Positions 59,060 through 64,000 of a DNA stretch of 64,000 nt are shown here, one piece after another (position 1 is the first letter of the stretch; the number at the start of each line of letters is the position of its first letter). The translations under genes and the position numbers were made by a program. The notes under the pieces were generated by a model. It was given only the letters and a program-made list of their open reading frames with translations, was not told the origin of the DNA and ran no database searches. Origin of the DNA: Polymorphospora lycopeni (lineage in GTDB: Bacteria > Actinomycetota > Actinomycetes > Mycobacteriales > Micromonosporaceae); assembly GCF_042237075.1 (NCBI RefSeq), contig NZ_JBCGDC010000002.1, positions 80,734 through 144,733 on the forward strand. The letters run 5' to 3'.

Positions 59060-59852
59060 GCGGTGCCTCCCCGATGGCCGCCGGCCAGGACAGCCGGGCC
59101 CGCCGCCGGTCCAGCAACGCCCGTACCGGGACCTCCAGCGCCCCGGCCGCGCGCATCAGCGGTCGTCCGGCCCGCACCGTGCCGCCGTGGCTGAGCACCT
59201 CCGCGGTACGCGGATCACGCGGCAGCTCCCCGATGACCGGCAACTGCAACGCCTTGCTGATCTCGCCCCGGCTGTGCCCGGCGCCGACCAGCAGCAGCCG
59301 CAGTGAACCGGGCGGCACCCGATGCTCGGCGAAGTCACGCTGGATCGCCTTCACCGTGGCGCGGGCGCTGGACAGCTCAGGCAGGTGTGCCCCGGTGACG
59401 ACCATGACCACCGTGGCGGCCCGCAACACCGGCCACGGCGGCCCGACGACCTGCAACCGCCCACAGTCCACGATCACGTCGTACGCCGGATCGCCCTTCT
59501 CCAGATCCGTGAAGAAGTCGGCGAACCGCTGCCACAGCGGGATGACACTGCCCGCCTGGGCCGGATCGACGACCCCGGGCAGCAGCAGCCGCTCCCGGCG
59601 GGGCGCGTCCAGGTCGATGAGCTGCGACCAGAAGTCGGTCTCCAGGTTGCCGTCACGAAGCTCGGCGACGGCGAGTTCGCCGATACCCCGGGGGCCCTCG
59701 ACGGCGCCGGCAAGGTAACCCGCCATGATCGAGCCGCCGGCCGGGTCACATTCGGCGAGGACCATCCGGCGATGCCACGACAGCGCGCAGGCGAGCGCGG
59801 CCGTCGTCACGCCGGGCGACCCCTTGGCCGAGACGAGGGCGATGACAGCCAT
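59049..59852 (-). CDS. TadZ/CpaE-like P-loop protein
   Basis: A 267-residue MinD/ParA-like protein. The deviant Walker A is SAKGSPGVTTAALAC at the N-terminus, and VLAECDPAGGSIMAGYL and YDVIVDCGR hold the other nucleotide-binding Asp residues. In Tad systems TadZ localises the machine to one cell site. ATG 59852 lies two bases after the SAF-gene stop. Confidence 0.85.
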   Translation of the reverse strand: MAVIALVSAKGSPGVTTAALACALSWHRRMVLAECDPAGGSIMAGYLAGAVEGPRGIGELAVAELRDGNLETDFWSQLIDLDAPRRERLLLPGVVDPAQAGSVIPLWQRFADFFTDLEKGDPAYDVIVDCGRLQVVGPPWPVLRAATVVMVVTGAHLPELSSARATVKAIQRDFAEHRVPPGSLRLLLVGAGHSRGEISKALQLPVIGELPRDPRTAEVLSHGGTVRAGRPLMRAAGALEVPVRALLDRRRARLSWPAAIGEAPHAV

Positions 59853-59854
59853 GC

Positions 59855-60502
59855 TCAGGCTGCCCCGGTCAGTACGACCGCGATTCGGTCGCTGGCGTCG
59901 AGCGCCACCACGGCGGCCACGTCACGGTTCGCCAGCGCGATGTAGAGCACCACGTTGTTCCGGTCGGCGGCCATGTCGATCACAGTCGCCTCGAAGCGGG
60001 TGCTCGGGGCGTTTCCCTCGCTGTTCTTCGCCGGCGTGCTCACCAGCAGCAGCCGGTCGCCGGGGTTCAGCTTCCGGGCCGGCACCTCACTCGCGGCGAG
60101 GCCCAGCGCGATCTGCTGCTGGTCGGGACCGAGCATCGGCTGATCCGTGAGCTGCGACATGGTGAGCAGCGTGCCGGCGGCCAGACCCACGACAGCCCGC
60201 TTGCCGATCACGTCGTCGATCCGGCCGGCCGGCACCGGAACGAGGCCCTGGCCGCCCGCCACCTGCACGGTGACCAGATCGTCGGCACTGAGCGCCGATC
60301 CGACCGTGACCGGCCGCGCGATGGCGAGGTAGGAGCCGGTCGCGCGTACCGACGTCACGGCGAAGGCCGAGCCGAGGCCGCCGAGCGCGACCAGGAGCAC
60401 CGCCAGGCCGAGCAGGCCGGGCCGCATCCGGCGCTGGCGAACCACCCGGGGTGGCGCGATCGGGGCGTCGAGCGGTTCGTTGCGCGTCGTCGTGAGCGTC
60501 AT
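59855..60502 (-). CDS. SAF-domain membrane protein (CpaB/RcpC-like)
   Basis: A 215-residue protein with one helix (GLLGLAVLLVALGGLGSAFAV) and an outside SAF domain (YLAIARPVTVGSALSADDLVTVQV...IGKRAVVGLAAGTLLTMSQL). CpaB/RcpC proteins assist the outer part of Tad pili and may bind the wall. ATG 60502 overlaps the stop of the upstream gene by four bases. Confidence 0.85.
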   Translation of the reverse strand: MTLTTTRNEPLDAPIAPPRVVRQRRMRPGLLGLAVLLVALGGLGSAFAVTSVRATGSYLAIARPVTVGSALSADDLVTVQVAGGQGLVPVPAGRIDDVIGKRAVVGLAAGTLLTMSQLTDQPMLGPDQQQIALGLAASEVPARKLNPGDRLLLVSTPAKNSEGNAPSTRFEATVIDMAADRNNVVLYIALANRDVAAVVALDASDRIAVVLTGAA

Positions 60503-61494
60503 CCGGTGACCACCTGCAACTCGTCGATCTGGACGCTGACCGAGTTCGTACGTTCCTGGTCCTCGAAGGTGTCCGTCATGGTGCCGCTCCACCACTGCAC
60601 GTCCCAGTACGTCGTCGCGGTTACTGTGAACCGGCCGCCAGGCTGGTTGCGACTCGACTTCTGGTAACCGGACGAGCGGCCACAGGGAGGCCGTTGCGAT
60701 GCCTTGGCCGGGGTGTAGCGCTCACCGGGGTTCGTGCAGACGACCGGATCGCTGCCGTCACCAAGGTCCCAAACGATTTTGTGCGCCTTTGTTTCGAGCC
60801 TGACGTATACGCCCTGTTCTTCAGCTTCTGCGACGATCGGTCCCCAGTAGGCCTGCCCAGGATCAATCCAGAGCCAGACCGGCAGACCGACCAAGCCCGC
60901 GCCGGTGGCGCTGGGGGCGGTGGAAATGACCGGACGCTTCATCTCAATGGTCGTGAGCAGTCGTGGGGGGGCGGNNNNNNNNNNNNNNNNNNNNNNNNNN
61001 NNNNNNNNNNNNNNNNNNNNNNNNNNNNNNNNNNNNNNNNNNNNNNNNNNNNNNNNNNCGCCCGGCGACGGCGGAGCCTCGAAGCCGGCTGGCGGCGAGT
61101 CGCGTAGCACCGGCTCGAAGCTGCCCATGCCACCGCCGGCACAACTGCGCCAGTAGCGAGTCTTGCCTGCCGGCACATCCGACCCCTGCGGCTCGGCAAG
61201 CTTGTAGCGGCAGCCGTCCGACGGGTTCCACCAGCCGAGGACGTCGTCGTAGCAGGGAATCTCCTGCCCCTGGTCGTAACACTTCCGGTTGCCACCGCCA
61301 CCGCTGTTGCCGCCGCCGGTGTTCCCGCCGCCACCCGGATTTCCCGGGGTGCCCGGACCTCCGCCCCACGCGTGGCAGGTGGTCTGGCCGGGTGGGCATT
61401 CCGCACCACCGTTCGGGTTCGCCGCGAGCACCGGCGTGCCGACCAGTAGCAGGGCGAGGCCCGCCCCGATCGCGAGCAACCGCCGGGTCAGCAC
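60499..61494 (-). CDS. Secreted Gly-rich protein of the Tad operon, interrupted by an assembly gap
   Basis: A secreted protein of about 330 residues. It has a signal peptide (LLAIGAGLALLLVGTPVLAA), a Gly/Asn-rich stretch (GGGPGTPGNPGGGGNTGGGN), a cysteine-containing domain (KCYDQGQEIPCYDDVLGWW, DGCRYKLA) and a Pro-rich region broken by 84 N. A beta-rich C-terminal domain (VWDLGDGSDPVVCTNPGERY...SVSVQIDELQVV) follows, resembling a PKD-like fold. The gap is in frame, but its true length is unknown. GTG 61494 overlaps the lipoprotein gene stop. It is a possible surface component of the pilus. Confidence 0.7.
   Translation of the reverse strand: MLTRRLLAIGAGLALLLVGTPVLAANPNGGAECPPGQTTCHAWGGGPGTPGNPGGGGNTGGGNSGGGGNRKCYDQGQEIPCYDDVLGWWNPSDGCRYKLAEPQGSDVPAGKTRYWRSCAGGGMGSFEPVLRDSPPAGFEAPPSPGXXXXXXXXXXXXXXXXXXXXXXXXXXXXXAPPRLLTTIEMKRPVISTAPSATGAGLVGLPVWLWIDPGQAYWGPIVAEAEEQGVYVRLETKAHKIVWDLGDGSDPVVCTNPGERYTPAKASQRPPCGRSSGYQKSSRNQPGGRFTVTATTYWDVQWWSGTMTDTFEDQERTNSVSVQIDELQVVTG
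60975..61058. other. Assembly gap (84 N) within the Gly-rich secreted protein gene
   Basis: A run of N follows GGGGGGGCGG. It interrupts the Pro-rich linker of the coding sequence, where the flanking residues are PPSPG and APPRLL. Missing sequence is probably low-complexity Pro-coding DNA. Confidence 0.95.
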
Positions 61495-62054
61495 GGCTGG
61501 TCCGGGTGTGCGGCACCGGTGCTGATCAGCCAGCGTCCGTCGGGGTAGAGGTTGGCGGTCGCGGTGGCGACGTATCGCGCGCTCGCGGTGCCCGGAACCT
61601 CCTTGCGGTTCTTGGCGTACACCAGCTTGTAGCCGGTGCCGTCCAGACAGTCCTGGATGGACACGGTCGGGGGTACCGCGTCCAGGTCGACGAAGGTCAC
61701 CGTGGGATCGGAGACAAGAGAGCCGGTTCGCATGGCACCGTTGTCCTTCACGTCGCGAATGGCAAGCCGTACCCGGGTCAGCAACGGATCGGCCAGATAC
61801 TTCCTCAGGTCGGGGTGTTGGTAATCGGGCACCGACTCGGCCGCCTTCGAGGCGGCGAGATAACCGGCGTACGCGGTCAGGGCGGATTCAGCGGCCTGCT
61901 CTTTACGTGGGTCCGTAGTAGGCGCGGCGCCGGTGTCACCACGGGTTTCCGGAGTATCGGCAGATTCGCCGGCCGACCCGCAAGAGGCAAGCGTGAAGAC
62001 GGCGACGACAGCGGTGAGACCGACTCGAAGCCGACCCGCATGCGGTCTACGCAA
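61488..62054 (-). CDS. Lipoprotein at the head of the Tad operon
   Basis: A 188-residue lipoprotein. The signal peptide ends at lipobox LASC (VGLTAVVAVFTLASCGS). The mature part starts with a Glu/Thr/Ala linker, then a domain with DPRKEQAAESALTAYAGYLAASKAAES and a C-terminal sheet (VSIQDCLDGTGYKLVY...YVATATANLYPDGRWLIS), of NTF2-like or Mce-associated type. TTG 62054 is chosen because GGAGGG lies eight bases upstream; an ATG at 62078 would place the ribosome site inside the gene. Its end overlaps the next gene by seven bases. Confidence 0.75.
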   Translation of the reverse strand: MRRPHAGRLRVGLTAVVAVFTLASCGSAGESADTPETRGDTGAAPTTDPRKEQAAESALTAYAGYLAASKAAESVPDYQHPDLRKYLADPLLTRVRLAIRDVKDNGAMRTGSLVSDPTVTFVDLDAVPPTVSIQDCLDGTGYKLVYAKNRKEVPGTASARYVATATANLYPDGRWLISTGAAHPDQPC

Positions 62055-62541
62055 AGGCCTTTCCCTCCTCTGAACCATCGCCGGTCGGACAGCTCGGATG
62101 AGCCGTCCGGCCCGGATAAGGGCTGGTCAGAGACGTATCGTCGACTCAGTGGGTACGGCGGAAGTCGCCTTCCGGCCAGCTCGGGGGCCAAGGCGTCTCC
62201 GCGTTGCACATTTGTCGTCTTGGATTACCTGTTACGCGTTACGGACGATAGCCCGAATCGCGTGCCGCCGCCCTCCACGCGGCGCACGTTCCCCCACCCT
62301 TTTCGCGCTAACGCCGGGTTCGGCAGATGTTTCCCGGCGGTAGCTCATCACCCAAGGGGGCAGCATAGGCTGGTCGACGCTTGTGCAGAAGAGGTCACAA
62401 ACGAGGAATACGTACTGTGACGATCATGAAAAGTTGTGCTGAATCCGCCGGGTATTACCCACGGTCACTTTTTCATGATCTTCGAGATTCGCAAAGCGGC
62501 CACTCTGCCGGTGGTGACGGTGGGATATGCAAGGGAGAGTC
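62055..62541. promoter_or_regulatory. Divergent promoter region of the Tad operon and prepilin peptidase
   Basis: A 487-bp stretch without a credible gene, richer in A and T than its surroundings (for example GTCGTCTTGGATTACCTGTT). It must carry promoters for the minus-strand Tad operon and the plus-strand peptidase. It contains the inverted repeat described at 62422. No riboswitch class was recognised. Confidence 0.55.
62422..62480. repeat. Inverted repeat upstream of the prepilin peptidase gene
   Basis: GATCATGAAAAGT (62422-62434) pairs with ACTTTTTCATGATC (62467-62480), 13 bp with one bulged base, around a 32-base spacer. It is AT-rich for this genome and 62 bp ahead of the peptidase start. 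It could be an operator pair or an attenuator-like hairpin. Confidence 0.75.
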
Positions 62542-63459
62542 ATGATGTGGCCGTTTTCCGAAGATGAGCCGGGGGTTGCGGGCGGCGGTCCCGTGGTGCC
62601 GCAGGAGCGCAATGGGCCAACTACTGATGGTGATCGTTCCGTACGTCGATCGAGGACTGTTCCGCAGGTGGGGCCACCTCCGGAACGCACCGAGGTGTCC
62701 GAGGCCGGCCCCCTCGACGCGCCCCGCTGGTCCGTACGTCTGCTCCGGATCCTCACCCTGACACCGCTGCTCCGGGCCGTGGTGGCCACCGAATCCGTAC
62801 CGCCAGGTCAGCCACGACGCCAGGACTGCCCGAGCTGCGCCGCGCCGGTCGGCCTGGACGGCGGGACCGGTGTACTCCTGCCGAGAGGTCGATGCGACCG
62901 CTGCGGAACGAGGGTGGGCGCACCTGCCCTGCTGGTCGAGCTGGCTGTCGTCGTCGCGGGGGTGGGCCTCGTCCTCGCCGGGCAACCGATCCTGACCACG
63001 CTCGCCTTCGCCTGGTGGGCGGGCTGCGCCGTAGCACTCACCTTCGTCGATGTCGCCGTGCACCGGCTGCCGGACCGGCTCACCTGGACCGCCACCGCGG
63101 GAACCTGGGCCCTGCTGGCCCTTGCCGCGCTCCTGGGGGAGGAGCCGACCCGATGGGTGCGAGCACTGATAGCGGGTACGGCCCTAGCGGCGCTGTTCGC
63201 CGCGTCCACTCTCCTTCTCGGCCGACGCGGATTCGGACTTGGGGACGCGAAGCTCGTCCTGAGCAGCGGGGCGGTGCTCGGCTGGCTCGGCTGGGGTGTT
63301 CTCGTCGGTGGTCTTCTGCTCACGTTCATGGCGTCGGCCGTATGCGCGCTGGCCATGATGGCGGCCGGCAGGGTGCGTTGGTCGGGACACCTGCCCTTCG
63401 GACCGTTCATCGTGCTCGGGACCTTCGCGGCGATCGTCGTGCACGGCGGGGTCGGATGA
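62542..63459 (+). CDS. Type IV prepilin peptidase (A24 family)
   Basis: A 305-residue membrane aspartyl protease that cleaves prepilins. After a ~75-residue variable N-terminus come the two CxxC pairs (DCPSCAAP, RCDRCGTR) and a helical core. The catalytic Asp residues are in FVDVAVHRLPDRLT and GFGLGDAKLVLSSG (the GxGD motif). Unlike short Tad peptidases it has the zinc-type cysteine region, as in PilD, though without a clear methylase block. ATG 62542 (or 62545) follows AGGGAGAG. It is divergent from the Tad operon and its likely substrates are the TadE proteins. Confidence 0.9.
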   Translation: MMWPFSEDEPGVAGGGPVVPQERNGPTTDGDRSVRRSRTVPQVGPPPERTEVSEAGPLDAPRWSVRLLRILTLTPLLRAVVATESVPPGQPRRQDCPSCAAPVGLDGGTGVLLPRGRCDRCGTRVGAPALLVELAVVVAGVGLVLAGQPILTTLAFAWWAGCAVALTFVDVAVHRLPDRLTWTATAGTWALLALAALLGEEPTRWVRALIAGTALAALFAASTLLLGRRGFGLGDAKLVLSSGAVLGWLGWGVLVGGLLLTFMASAVCALAMMAAGRVRWSGHLPFGPFIVLGTFAAIVVHGGVG

Positions 63460-63533
63460 GCCTTCTGGGCAAGGTCGCGGCCTCCAGCCGGACCTATGTG
63501 GACTGTTGGCCCGCCGACGGTCACCCCCCGATT

Positions 63534-63561
63534 TTGTGATCACGTGGGCCTTCGGTAATGT
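63534..63561 (+). promoter_or_regulatory. rRNA promoter P1 (candidate)
   Basis: TTGTGA-16-TAATGT resembles -35 and -10 elements. It is followed by a segment (GCCGGCAGGGAGCCGGGCGG) that is repeated in diverged form after the second promoter. Confidence 0.5.
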
Positions 63562-63714
63562 TCTGCGGGCCGGCAGGGAGCCGGGCGGGAACACCGCGAA
63601 AGTGGTGGTCCGGCCGGTTCTGCAGGTTCCCCGTAGTGAGGAGCACCGGAATTACCGGTGGGAGCCACTGTGGGGAGGGTCAGATGGAGTCGAAGAAGGC
63701 CAGAAAGTCAGGGC

Positions 63715-63743
63715 TTGACGCGGCAACAGAGGCCAGGTAGCGT
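63715..63743 (+). promoter_or_regulatory. rRNA promoter P2
   Basis: TTGACG (63715-63720), a 17-bp spacer, and TAGCGT (63738-63743): a good match to actinobacterial housekeeping sigma promoters. The -35, spacer length and -10 equal those of P3. Confidence 0.75.
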
Positions 63744-63895
63744 GGCGGGGCCGGCAGCGAGCCGGACGGAGAAAACGCGAAGGCGATCTTCGGCCGGGCT
63801 GCAGGATCTTCCTTCGACTCGAAACGAGCGCCAGGTCATGGTGAGCGTGAGCGTGGGGTCCGTCAAGCAAACCTTGACCAACTTGAAACACTGAG

Positions 63896-63924
63896 TTGAC
63901 GCGGGCAAGTGAGACGGGTAGCGT
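63896..63924 (+). promoter_or_regulatory. rRNA promoter P3
   Basis: TTGACG (63896-63901), a 17-bp spacer and TAGCGT (63919-63924), closest to the rRNA genes. The matching of P2 and P3 supports tandem promoters of one rRNA operon. Confidence 0.8.
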
Positions 63925-63979
63925 AGAGGAGTTGCCCCGGGTTCGGGTCCTGCTTGTTGGTGGGGTTCGGGTTTGGTGT

Positions 63980-64000
63980 GTGTTTGTTCTTTGAGAACTC
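63980..64000 (+). promoter_or_regulatory. rRNA leader antitermination (boxA-like) element
   Basis: TTTGTTCTTTGAGAACTC at the right edge is the conserved actinobacterial leader element ahead of 16S rRNA, matching the NusB/S10 boxA type. The 16S gene itself lies outside the window. No other gene is seen in 63460-64000. Confidence 0.8.

Noticed and set aside
62055..62421. A riboswitch (such as the cyclic-di-AMP class) in the leader of the peptidase gene.
   Set aside because: Only short fragments resemble the consensus and the conserved blocks are not in order.
62424..62789. A minus-strand frame of 121 residues across the prepilin peptidase start.
   Set aside because: It has no ribosome site and an Arg/Ser-rich shadow composition, and it overlaps the inverted repeat and a certain gene on the other strand.

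Overview
The window is high-GC actinobacterial DNA, most likely from the Micromonosporaceae (Micromonospora or a close relative). The evidence is strong GC codon bias with many GTG/TTG starts, BldC, a DUF3073 protein, an actinobacterial Tad pilus operon, a crt cluster with a MerR/B12 regulator, a palindromic repeat family scattered between genes, and an actinobacterial rRNA leader at the right edge. It looks chromosomal and mostly core. Two runs of N (50602-50749 and 60975-61058) are assembly gaps.

Layout, 1-19.8 kb: a thiolase cut by the left edge, an MFS exporter and an unusual double-length permease-like protein. Purine biosynthesis genes follow: purB (4.4 kb), purSQL (8.4-11.9 kb), purF and purM (15.5-18.3 kb). 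Among them lie a UPF0145 protein, a secreted trypsin-like protease, a GDT1-type Mn/Ca transporter behind a yybP-ykoY manganese riboswitch, a ComB-like phosphatase, a large membrane protein with a repetitive intracellular tail, and a sterol-carrier-like protein. Directly after purM is a two-gene RiPP locus: a radical SAM/SPASM maturase and an 81-residue precursor rich in aromatic tripeptides, closed by strong hairpins.

Layout, 19.9-34.6 kb: DUF3073, valine/leucine dehydrogenase, bldC, an F420/PPOX-type protein, a methyltransferase, a TetR regulator, and a membrane-anchored protein translationally coupled to a PrsW-type protease. A 3-hydroxyacyl-CoA dehydrogenase/enoyl-CoA hydratase pair is flanked by two small acidic proteins made of exact 13-residue calcium-loop repeats. 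Next comes a substrate-binding lipoprotein whose two halves are in swapped (circularly permuted) order, then a thioesterase, small hypotheticals, and three tRNA genes (Phe, Asp, Glu).

Layout, 34.7-50.6 kb: polysaccharide deacetylase, then a divergent carotenoid cluster (crtE-crtI-idi-MerR/B12 regulator on minus; crtB and a truncated photolyase on plus) that can make lycopene from IPP. A beta-lactamase-fold hydrolase and a flavin disulfide oxidoreductase follow. An alpha-glucoside uptake unit comes next (LacI regulator, binding protein, two permeases, GH13 glucosidase) with no dedicated ATPase.

Layout, 50.9-64 kb: an epimerase, a DUF2231-Rieske protein and a LysM membrane protein. Then comes a tightly overlapped Tad/Flp pilus operon on the minus strand (lipoprotein, Gly-rich secreted protein, SAF/CpaB-like, TadZ, TadA, TadB, TadC, small one-helix protein, TadE-like proteins), with a divergent prepilin peptidase. 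The last 540 bp hold tandem rRNA promoters and a boxA-like element leading to a 16S gene outside the window.

The observations most worth follow-up are the circularly permuted binding protein, the cyclophane-type RiPP locus, the paired 13-residue-repeat proteins, and the palindromic repeat family, one copy of which ends the photolyase gene.
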